From Cudoniella acicularis (taxonomy: Eukaryota > Ascomycota > Leotiomycetes > Helotiales > Helotiaceae): a DNA stretch of 64,000 nt. The notes under the pieces are model-generated. The model was not told the origin of the DNA, did no database searches, and saw only the letters and a list, made by a program, of their open reading frames with translations. Below are positions 51,710 through 61,110 of this stretch, piece after piece. The position numbers and the translations under genes were made by a program. The stretch is from NCBI GenBank assembly GCA_013054445.1, contig JAAMPI010000073.1, forward strand, positions 1-64,000, written 5' to 3'. Each line of letters starts with the position of its first letter. The first letter of the stretch is position 1.

Positions 51710-54700
51710 TTAGTAAGCACCGGCTCTCTGGCTATAGCTTGGACTGGGAGCCATCTTCGGTTCAGTCATAGATGTCCACACAGGCGTTCCAGCTTGAAGT
51801 GTGAAGTTCGTCAAGTGAGCACCATCAGCTTGCTGAGCCCAAATTTCAATAGCCAACCAATTCTGTCCATGGTAATTGAGAATTCCTACATCTTGTCAGT
51901 ATTTAACTTTATCCCAACATCATGAAATAGCATGGAAGATCTTACCTTGAGGAACAGGGTAAGAAGATTGTGGCCCAATATTATTTGTATACTTCCCAAA
52001 CTGATACCCATTAACCCACAGCTGCGCCCTATAATCTGCCGTGATACTATTAATCGTCGTATTCCCAAAATTAAACGTCAACGGAATATCGTAATTTGCA
52101 GGTAGATCTAGGCTGAAGCTTGCTTGGTAGAATGCAACTCCTGCCTTACTGATCCCGGTTCCGGGATTCCCAGTAGCCCAATTGTGATTTGGGGGGTTTG
52201 GCTGCGTGAAGCCTTGACGCTCGGCATATAGGCCTCCTTCATTCAGTGGACCGCGCGCTTTGTCGATGTAGGTTTCGCCGCCAAGGTTTCCTGTCAGCTT
52301 CCAGGTGATGGAGGATTGTGGTCGCGAGGTAAGGGAGTAGTTAAGAATTCCGCGGGGATGCTTCATCTCGTCGGGTCCGACGACCCAATTTTCGTCCAAG
52401 CCGTTGTTGTCAACTACTACTGTGAAGACGTAGGATTTTCCGGCTACGAGGTTTGGTAATGTGTAGGTTGAGACTTTAGAGTCCGCGGCGTCGATTCCGG
52501 CCCACGAACCAATGTAAGTAGAGTTCAACCAGACAGATGAACCAAAAGCTGAGCCACCCTGTGTAGTGATGCTAAAGCTTGTCTCGTTGCCACTGGCGAC
52601 GAAGTGACCGCGGTAGATCAGCACGCCTGTATGATAGCCATAGTCGGAGCTGTAAAGAGAAGTGGGTGTCTGAAGGACGGTAGGATTGTTGGATATTGTG
52701 AAATTGGCTGATCTCCATAACGAGTCATCGTATGAAGATTGAACTTCAGGGAGATTGTCAAGGTATTTCCATTCTAGAGTTGAAAGGTCTGGAAGAAAGA
52801 TTTTGGGCGCCGCATAAGGGAGAGTAGAGGACCACTCTCCTGTCACGGGATCAGTGGTGACTGAGAGCTTCTGGCTGTTGAAGTAGAGATCTTGGGTGCT
52901 CGCTGGTGCCCCAATAACCTTTATAGGTGCTGTAGCATTGAGATCGCCATCAATGTAGAGAGCGTTGCCCTTAATATGAACGGAGCGAACGAGGTATCCT
53001 GCTTGGACAATAACTGATGTTCTGTTTTCAATGTTTGAAGTGCTGTGAAAATGTCAGTTGGAAGAAATCTTCATGGCTCGAGGAAGACTCACAAAGCTCC
53101 CCAATTATCAGTCCTCACGAAATCCGGAACCCAGTAATTGTAAGCAGTGTTCCGGTCCAGGATATATATCAAGAGGCCTCCTATCTGTATGACCTGGCGA
53201 GTGGAAGATGTCACCCAGTTGAGAATGGTTTGGCCATCGTTGCTCTGCAGTGTTACTCCAGTTCCTTCGACCTGCTCGGCGGGACTGGCTGTAAGAATTG
53301 ATAATTCATGTTGTTCCCCCGGTCCGCCGTAAACAACAAGGACAGTTTTCTTATCGAATTTCTTCCAGGTGAAAATCTCAGCTGTAGAGTAAAGGAGAGT
53401 TGTCCCGCCAAGATCATAATCTGTAATATGCCATTTGGAGTCTCTCCCACTTAAGGTCAAACTACCGTCGAGTTGTGGGATTGACAAGACTCCCTGACTG
53501 GTATTCAGACTGAGACTATATGTCGCTGAAGTCGTTTGTTGGAAGTCGGAATGTCTCACAATACTTAACATAAAATCAGCGAATCATTTTTTAATACGGA
53601 ATTATTCCTTACTAGAAGTTTGAAGCAGTTCCATTCCCGAGTAATTGGGTTGTGAAGATACTCGAGGAATCCGTGAAGGCGCCAGTTGTTGCCGTACCGA
53701 CCGACGCCGTGAGATAGGCAGGTGATATCTTTAGAAAGTTTGCCTGGAGTTTTAGCTCGCTATATTTCTCTCGGTAGAGTTCCCGATTCTCGGCGATACT
53801 GGAGCCATAATCGTAGCTGGTATAGCCACCTGGACGGTAGCGTGTTAAAACGGCAGTCTTTTTAGAGCTAGAGAACAATCTTACCTGCATGTCCTAAGTT
53901 GCCCCAATTTCTAGAAAATCTCGAGTCAGCAAATCATTTGAAATCCAACAAGTACAAAATTGATTTCGATGTTGCAACTTGAGTGCTTCACAGGATCCGT
54001 GTACAGCCGGCCTCTTAGAAATGGCAATTGGTTTAAAAGAAGTAAAGAGAAGATAAGTCCTAGCCTCTCTGGGAAGTTACATGTTACAACACTAGTCTCT
54101 CTCGAATGAAACGGGCCGTAGTGTAGTTTGTATCACTTGACGTGGTGATGATCTTGACTTAAGGAAATTTGGAGAGGCCACAGCTTTTTTGGCGAGATTT
54201 GAAAAATAACTTACGTTCCGCCATCTGGAAAATGTTAGTTTCGCCATTCTTTTTGTCCATTACCGTGCTCAATGGAGCCACTTACAAATCATGTAGATAT
54301 TCAACAATGCTACTGCAGACGCAAAGTTGTTCTTGTAAAAAACTCTTTCAAATTCCATATTAAGTAGGATAGAACATTGCGCAAAGCCCTAGCTTCACTG
54401 AGTATGGCCGTCGATATTATATTCAGATTGAGACTTACCAGGCCACCCCAAGGGTCAAAAGATCCGCCTTGATACTCGTCTAAAGAGAAGAATGTAGATG
54501 GGCTTTGGTTTTCGTGGGTTGAATGAGCAGAGGTAGAGAGTGCTCCTGAAGGCCAGGTATACGGATGGGCGCAGTCAAATCCAAGAGGATACGAATCTAC
54601 TCCGTAGATATCAACGTCACCCGCCGTTGATCCGTTGACTGTATAGCCGGGTGCAAAGATTCCTTTGGGGGCTTACAAGTTAGTCTAAAAAGGTTTAGCG

Positions 54701-55503
54701 AAATGGGAAATCTTACATGCGTCATTGCTAATGAAGGGCACAACGATTCCGGCATCTCTAAGTTGCTTCTTAACATACGCAAAGAAGACGGGATCTGGAA
54801 ACCCGCCAGTAACGGTCCCACTAGATCCAGTGTATTCATTTTCCGGCTGAACGAGAATGACAGGGCCACCATTTGTAATTTGCGCTTTAGCAATAGTTGC
54901 GCCAATATGTGTCATATAGTTGTCAGTAGCACTGAGAAAGTCTGGTGCTCGAGTCCGAAGTTGGCCTTTGATACGTTGAAGCCACCCGGGGAAGCCGCCA
55001 CCACTCGATTCGGCATTTATGTATGGTCCTGGGCGAGCAATCAGATATATTCCCGCTTGCTTTGCAGCGTCAAAAAACGGCTCAAATGCAAAGACACCAT
55101 CTGCAAGGTATGTTCCCGGTTGGCCTTCTAACAACGCCCAGTGGACATAAAATGATACGACATCGAAACCCAAGGCCTTGATCTTCTGGAAAACATCTAG
55201 CCAAAGATCAGGTACGGGCAATCGATATGGGTGGAACTCTCCAGAAAAGATGAAAACACGTTCGCCATAGATCTTCAAGGAGTGCTGGTCGTATGTGACC
55301 TATGAGAAGTCTTAGTATGTACCATGAAGGAAAAGAGGCAGTCCCAGAACATGCAAACCATGCCTCTTGTAGGTTCAGGAACAACTCACGATGCTTTGTA
55401 GCGCATCGCTGTCCCGCTCGACATGCATTTGTCGTCCGCCGACTGACAAAGCAGCAGCTTGTGCGGCAATGGCAAAAGCTGCCAGAATATTGAAGACCTT
55501 CAT
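51710..55503 (-). CDS. lacA-like: Secreted beta-galactosidase, GH35
   Basis: Ten exons: 55503-55391, 55299-54717, 54671-54439, 54388-54286, 54224-54215, 53910-53885, 53829-53613, 53563-53093, 53042-51946 and 51885-51710. These would give about 1009 residues. Motifs are [52 protein letters not shown] and LVQPENEY (acid/base Glu), then [15 protein letters not shown] (nucleophile Glu) and FRYHWG-like GYTSYDYGS. The C-terminal beta-domains include [19 protein letters not shown] and [16 protein letters not shown] signal peptide [18 protein letters not shown] is encoded at 55503, but the frame is one base short before the conserved DALQSI-VTYDQHS. Without the missing base, only an internal Met start would be in frame. 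Exons 5 and 6 are 10 and 26 nt long. Confidence 0.9.
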
Positions 55504-56422
55504 ATTAGCAATGGGATGCAGCTTTGACGGGCTCCTTCAGCACCGAATAAACGGTAGGTAAGCGCCATTATATCTTGGGTTTAAGGTATATCGTAGCTTG
55601 CGGATATTCACAATAGCCTGTCGATGCCACCCTTCACACCCCTCTTGCACATGCACATCGTAAGGTAATACGAGGGTACAGCATGCAGGAAGCTTCACAC
55701 AAAACGTTAAGCTCACGATAATTCTTACCTTCACAGGAAGGTTCATCAGGTACAAGAAGATGCAAGATGCGATGAAGTGCCGAATCAACGCGGGGTATGT
55801 GAAGCGATTGACCTACCAGGAGCGAGTATAATGGCGGCGCCTCCCCCGAGCCTTGCTCGGTCCAATGTTCCAGAGAACTTCATGGGATTTAGGCAACTTA
55901 ACTTGACAAGCATGACATTATTCAGGGTCAATTGACGCGGGGTGATGCGTGAAAGCGCTCCAATCGGGGGAAGCTGTTATGTAGAACGGGAAATATATGT
56001 ACCGGATAGATTAAAGTTTGAGAGATTCCGTGCTATTGGAGCTTAAAATTTTGAAGACAAACGGTTCCTTGATGATCTGGCCGAGAGATTGCCCGGAAAG
56101 ACGATGTTCAGCACCCGAAAGATGTGATGTGTCCTGACACACGATATTGGATTTCTTGGTGTTGTGAAATAAGAGTTGTATTGTCTCAAGAAACATGGCA
56201 AGTCTAGGGGCAAATGCAATGAGAATTTTCTGCACGCTTGAACAGAGTGCTGCTGTCTTAGGGCTGCAAGTTTGCTGCTTGTTCGTGGATGAAGTTTATG
56301 AAGGTTCCTACGGAAGATAATATGATCACGTGATAGATCCAAAATTTACGCTAGGCCAATCTAGCAGAGATCAACCTCGAAACTTGCATAGCGACGGGAC
56401 AGATTGAGGACGATACAATATC
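55504..56422. promoter_or_regulatory. Divergent region GH35 / uS12m, with a CACGTG palindrome
   Basis: About 920 bp without a supported gene. ATCACGTGAT at 56325-56334 lies about 90 bp before the mitochondrial ribosomal protein ATG. No carbon-response site can be called with confidence for the GH35 gene. Confidence 0.45.
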
Positions 56423-57068
56423 ATGATGGCGACCTCAGTCCTTCGCAGGTTCCTTATGCCATCAGTGCGGATGCCGATCTCGGCATCTGCCACAAAAACC
56501 GTGTTAGGCCCTCAATCCATACGTCGAAATTTCTCTGCAACTCCCACGTCATTCGCAACCTACAACCAAGTCGCAAAAGTATGTAGCCTTGGGCAGATTT
56601 TCCACGTTTTGTCCGGCATATATTGTGCTCTGTGCTGATTCTATTCTAGGGATGTCGTGGATCCCAACGTGCGCGTAAAGCCGTCTCTCCCGCTCTGCGC
56701 GATGTAAACGCTCCGGAATTGAAGGGAGTTTGTTTGAAAGTCGGAATCACATCGCCCAAGAAGCCCAATTCGGGACAGCGGAAAACTGCGAGAGTTAGAT
56801 TAAGTACAGGGCGGGTGGTAACGTGTTATATACCTGGAGAGGGGCACAATGTGCAGCAGCATTCCGTTGTACTGGTTCGAGGGTAAGTGGTCGCGGAGGA
56901 ATTACCTTGAGACTGGGACTGACAGCATGTGCAGGAGGAAGATCGCAAGATTGCCCTGGTGTGAGATACCATTTGGTCAGAGGAGCTATGGATTTGGGTG
57001 GTGTTGGAAACAGAGTTACGAGTCGGTCGAAATACGGAACAAAGAAGCCAAAGAAGGCCGCAGCATAA
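56423..57068 (+). CDS. Mitochondrial small ribosomal subunit protein uS12m
   Basis: Exons 56423-56578, 56650-56882 and 56935-57068. A mitochondrial presequence ([18 protein letters not shown]) precedes [55 protein letters not shown] and [19 protein letters not shown], with a basic [12 protein letters not shown] end. All are canonical uS12 blocks, including the decoding-centre PNSGQRK loop. At the second junction the donor reads CGA GGG TAAGT: with GTAAGT as donor the reading frame is off by one for the conserved RGGRSQD, and one G fewer would restore it. A rarely used acceptor 11 nt later would restore the frame but drop two conserved residues. Confidence 0.88.
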
Positions 57069-58616
57069 GGAGCCGGGGTAGGACAAAATTGTAAACTGGC
57101 GTTGATCTGGGTGGCTAGATTTGCCCGGTTATGCAGGAATATTATGTGGTTCACAAGCATTAGAGGCGTTGAAGGATATGTGCCAATACCTTCAAGTGTT
57201 AAATAAAGTGTACGAATAAATCTGGCGAGGAAAACGACCAAATGAGTTATTGAGACATAGCCATTTAGAAGCACAGCATTTTTTATGTGTATTGGAAAGG
57301 ACGAGTTTACATTTTATTACTTTTCAAGTACTAAGATTTTTCTTGCTATCCCCTCAAAACTTTAGGAGTCTGTCACTCTCCCTCAAACATACCAACTTCT
57401 TCGAGATTCTATCAATGATTACCTTTAAATACAAACCCTTCTTTAACGCGGTTGCGTTGTGCTCCCCCCTTCGCCCAGAAACATTTTTTGGCACTGCGAT
57501 CAACAATATCACTATCCTGAGATCGTTCATAACAGTTCAAAGATTTAGCAATAGCAGGAATTGCTCAATCCAGGTGCGCTTATTAGAATATTTTTTACCG
57601 ACAACATGTCCGCGAAGCCACAAGGAGGGAGAGTTTATACCTTAAAATTCCTAGCTCCCCAAGCCTCCAGCTGCGTAAAAAACAGTCACCACACATTCCG
57701 ATCGATATCACCTTCCCAAGTAGTACCATAAATCTTGCTGTAATTGCCCAATGCCTACTTTTTTCTTCGAAACCTAAATGACTCTCTATCTTCTACCTAA
57801 CAATACAACCTTGTGAACTCGATGAAACTCCCACTCAGTTCCTTACAATGTCATGCCTAGGTATCAGCTCAGCGGATTAAAGTGTTGTAAAGAGAGGGGC
57901 GAAGATTAGGAACCTGTTGTTCAAAATTTGTAGTTGAAGTTTTCAACATCCCTTTCTGTACACATAGAGGTGGGCTGCAGGATTGCAAGAGGAAGGCTGT
58001 ATTAAAAACTTTCCCAGCAAGAAAACACGTGTTCTTAACTTAGAGAGATACTATTTTGAGGTGTTTGTAGTTCGTGGAGAATTTGCGCTTAGAAACTTAT
58101 TCCAAAACCACCTAAAAAGTTTCAAAAGTACCGTCGGATCCGTATGTACTGCTACACTCTAGGAATATTTACACACAGAACTGAAAAAATATAATATGAT
58201 TGAAGTCAACGGCTAGAATCCACCAAAAGAATTTTACGAATCACGAGGAAACGACGTAAGTAGTACTTCTATTTATTAACGGCAGATGAATTAGATCCTT
58301 GAAAAAAAGTAAAAACTCACACAGATAAAATCCAGAATCCTTTCTTTGGAACTCGAAACTTTGTTTAACATACAATACCAGTAGTTGAGGGAAGGTAAAA
58401 AGGGGGGCGGTTCGGAAGTTAAGCGAGCTCCTACAAAGTCTTTCCGGGCCGAGAACCAGAATCTACCACAGGACTTCTAGACACAAAATGGATAAAAAGA
58501 TAACAGAATCTCATCCTGTTTAGGCAAGGTAAGCGAGCTGCGCAACACTCGACAAAAAAACGAACTTTTAACCAAAACGCCAAAAACATTTACACTGGTG
58601 GAGATCCTCTTTTATG
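57069..58616. other. 1.5-kb AT-rich gene-poor region
   Basis: No supported protein gene. A duplicated TAAGCGAGCT occurs near 58419 and 58530. A weak 5S-like string near 58410 was considered and rejected. The region ends at the tRNA-Gln gene, whose poly-T terminator lies at 58582-58586 on the minus strand. Confidence 0.5.
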
Positions 58617-58740
58617 AGGTTCTACTGGGAATCGAACCCAAATCTCCGGAATCAAAATCCGACGTGCTAACCATTACCTAAAGAATTATTAGTGACTGTT
58701 GTTTGATGCATTTACAAGGTTAAACTTACACCATAGAACC
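58617..58740 (-). tRNA. tRNA-Gln (UUG) with a 52-nt insertion in the D-arm
   Basis: On the minus strand the acceptor GGTTCTA (58740-58734) pairs with TAGAACC (58624-58618), discriminator T. The anticodon stem TCGGA/TCCGG encloses loop TTTTGAT with anticodon TTG at 58655-58653. The T-arm has GGTTCGATTCC. If 58729-58678 is removed, the sequence becomes an ordinary fungal tRNA-Gln: GGTTCTATGGT joined to GTAATGGTTAGCAC. The insert begins GTAAGT, has CACTAATAA 14 nt before its end, and ends TTTAG, like a spliceosomal intron. Fungal tRNA introns lie one base 3' of the anticodon, not here. The insert splits the Pol III A box. A T5 Pol III terminator lies about 30 nt downstream. The gene may be silent. 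Confidence 0.85.
58678..58729 (-). other. Intron-like insert within tRNA-Gln
   Basis: 52 nt with a GTAAGT donor, a CTAAT branch-like site and a TTTAG end. GTAA is present at both edges, so the ends could shift by up to four bases and GTAA might be a target-site duplication. It has no similarity to the MITE at 23.2 kb. Confidence 0.75.
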
Positions 58741-59089
58741 GTTTTTTGATAGGCTGTGAAACCCAAGAATTTGAAACAAATTTTCTTATTCAATTTTATT
58801 AATTACTGTACCTTATATGGGTTCCTTTGTTTCAAAACTTCGGCTCTTATCCTGGAACTAACTTTAACTACTAGAAGGATCAGTTAGAGACCTAATAAGA
58901 TCGAAAGAGGCGTACCTATTCACTTAATGTAGGTTGCCGTAATATACTTTTAATGCATCGCGCACAAAGTGCTTCAGAAACCCCGCTATAGAATAAAGTT
59001 CTCCGTCCAGATTCTAGATCGCGTTACATTTCTCACCCCACCAAAAACACAAATTTCTATATACTATTTCGAGGAATAGAACAACAATC
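58741..59089. other. Intergenic between tRNA-Gln and LIA1
   Basis: 349 bp, AT-rich; contains promoters only. Confidence 0.45.
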
Positions 59090-60121
59090 ATGGCACCTTC
59101 AGCTACATCTCCCCCTTCCACGGAGGGCATTACGATCGCGACCCTCCGCAAAACCTTAATTTCCGAATCCGAACCCCTCGCACGCCGATTTCGCGCTCTC
59201 TTCTCGCTCAAGCATCTTGCATGCCAATCTTCCCTCCCCGCCATCCAGGCAATTGCTGCTGCATTTACATCTCCTTCCGCCCTTTTAAAACATGAACTCG
59301 CATACTGTCTGGGACAAACAAAGAATTTAGAAGCTGTGCCATTTTTGCGAGCAGTCTTGGAGGATAAAGATGAGGATGCTATGTGCAGGCACGAGGCAGC
59401 AGAGGCACTGGGCGCCATTGGTGACACTGGAAGTCTGGATATTCTACGACAACTGAGAGACGCGAAGGAGGAGGTGGAGGTTGTTAGGGAGACCTGCGAG
59501 ATTGCAGTTGCTAGGATTGAGTGGGAGAATTCTCAGGAGCGAAAAAATGAGAAGTTGAGGCAGAGGTATTTCATTCATGCATTGCTCATGAAACCAGACT
59601 AATTCTTCAGTGATTTCGCATCTATCGACCCCGCACCACCTGCCCCTCTCATGGAAGAAGCAGAAACAATCGAAACTCTTGAGAAAAAGTTACTCGATAC
59701 CAATCTACCTTTATTCCTTCGATATCGAGCTATGTTTGGTCTCAGAGACCTTGCCTCGCCACCAGATCTTCCAACAGCTGTTCCCGCAGTTCAAGCTCTT
59801 GCAAAGGGGTTCGCAGATCCGTCTGCGCTCTTCAGACATGAAATCGCATTTGTCTTCGGGCAATTATCACATCCGGCATCGATTCCAGCCTTGACTGCGG
59901 TGCTTGGTAACTTGGATGAAGCTGGTATGGTCAGACACGAAGCTGCAGAAGCTTTGGGAAGCCTGGGGGAAGAGGATGGTGTCGAGGATGTATTGAAGAA
60001 GTTCTTGGATGATAAAGAGCAAGTGGTTCGGGAGAGTGTTATCGTCGCATTAGATATGGCAGAGTTCGAGAAGGGAGACGAAGTCGAGTATGCTTTGATT
60101 CCAGAGACTACTGCCGTGTAG
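59090..60121 (+). CDS. LIA1: Deoxyhypusine hydroxylase
   Basis: Exons 59090-59565 and 59611-60121 give 328 residues made of HEAT-like repeats in two halves. The four His-Glu iron-binding pairs are visible in [34 protein letters not shown] and [14 protein letters not shown]. Each half repeats the pattern [11 protein letters not shown] or [11 protein letters not shown]. The enzyme hydroxylates deoxyhypusine in eIF5A, the second step of hypusine synthesis. Both diiron half-sites are intact. Confidence 0.97.
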
Positions 60122-60329
60122 TTCAATTTGGACCAGCTATATGGCCTTTTTAGACTGCTAGGTACCAAAGTGCTTGGGCCCAAATAGCAATTTATGCAAC
60201 GTCTATAGCCATTGTGTAACTTGTATATGCGCTTGTGCTGAGCCCAATTGATTGGACTTCCGACTTGGCAACAAAAATTATTCCTTTGTATTCTCCATAT
60301 TGTTGATTTCGAAAACTCCTCGCCTATGC

Positions 60330-60791
60330 TCAATTGTTTTCATTCCACCTGAGGAGATGTTAGTGTGAGTTTGATTGTTCGATCAGATCTCTTACTTATA
60401 GCCACAGTCGCAAGTATAAAATATCGTGCTTCCCTCATCTGCACTTCTCAATTGAACAGAAGTAAACCTAACTTCCTTCCTACCACATTCTGGACAGGTT
60501 TCTTGAGTTTTAACTGTATTTTCCATATCACTTCGCTCCACAGTTTGAATTGCCGACCGCTTTTGTCGTAGTACTGAGGGAAATGAGGAGCCTTTGGTCG
60601 TCGTCGTAATTGTTTTGGAAGCAGTGTCTAGTAGATATCAGGTTATCATCCTCGCGATACGCAAAGCAGTTCGTACCTTTATTTTCTGCTCCGCAACAAT
60701 CGCAAAGTAAAACTGTATTTTTGTTTCCGGTAGAAGTCTCTAGCAGATTACCGCAATCGGTGCAGAATACCAGGGACCCAATAGCAGACAT
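60330..60791 (-). CDS. RPA12: RNA polymerase I subunit A12.2
   Basis: Exons 60791-60677, 60627-60396 and 60348-60330 give 121 residues. Two zinc ribbons are present. The N-terminal ribbon is GSLVFCTDCGNLLE with CDCCGA. The C-terminal TFIIS-like ribbon has CPECGRKEV and ends TCDCGYKWNENN. The acidic hairpin is visible as LRSADEGSTIFYTC, which serves RNA cleavage by Pol I. The final exon is only 19 nt. It is divergent from the cohesin-loader gene by about 320 bp. Confidence 0.95.
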
Positions 60792-61110
60792 TTTGATGGC
60801 TGAGTTTCGGAACCCGTTATGTAAAGTCGCAAGGCTCGAGTTGATCTCTCGAAAATTTACAAGAGCCTTGACCGGCGCTGACTGATTGATTAGTCAGAGG
60901 CGAGGCTGTTGTTCAGTTCCGGTTGCAGACATAGAGAACCACTCCAGAATGCGCCAACAATAATCTCTTGACCCTCGACCCCATTCAACTCGACCAGAAC
61001 CATTCACTGGTCTTGCAACATGCTTTCCTATCATCCAACCCTCTCCAAGTCGCGATAGTCGCCTTCGAAAATCGACAACCGCGCTTCAACCTCCATCCTC
61101 AACCTTCAAG
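60792..61110. promoter_or_regulatory. Divergent promoter RPA12 / SCC2
   Basis: 319 bp; T/C-rich near 61000-61110. No other element seen. Confidence 0.4.

Noticed and set aside
58400..58470. A GGAAGTTAAGCGAGCTC string resembling part of 5S rRNA
   Set aside because: Only about 20 bases match loosely; the rest of 5S structure, internal control region and length are absent.
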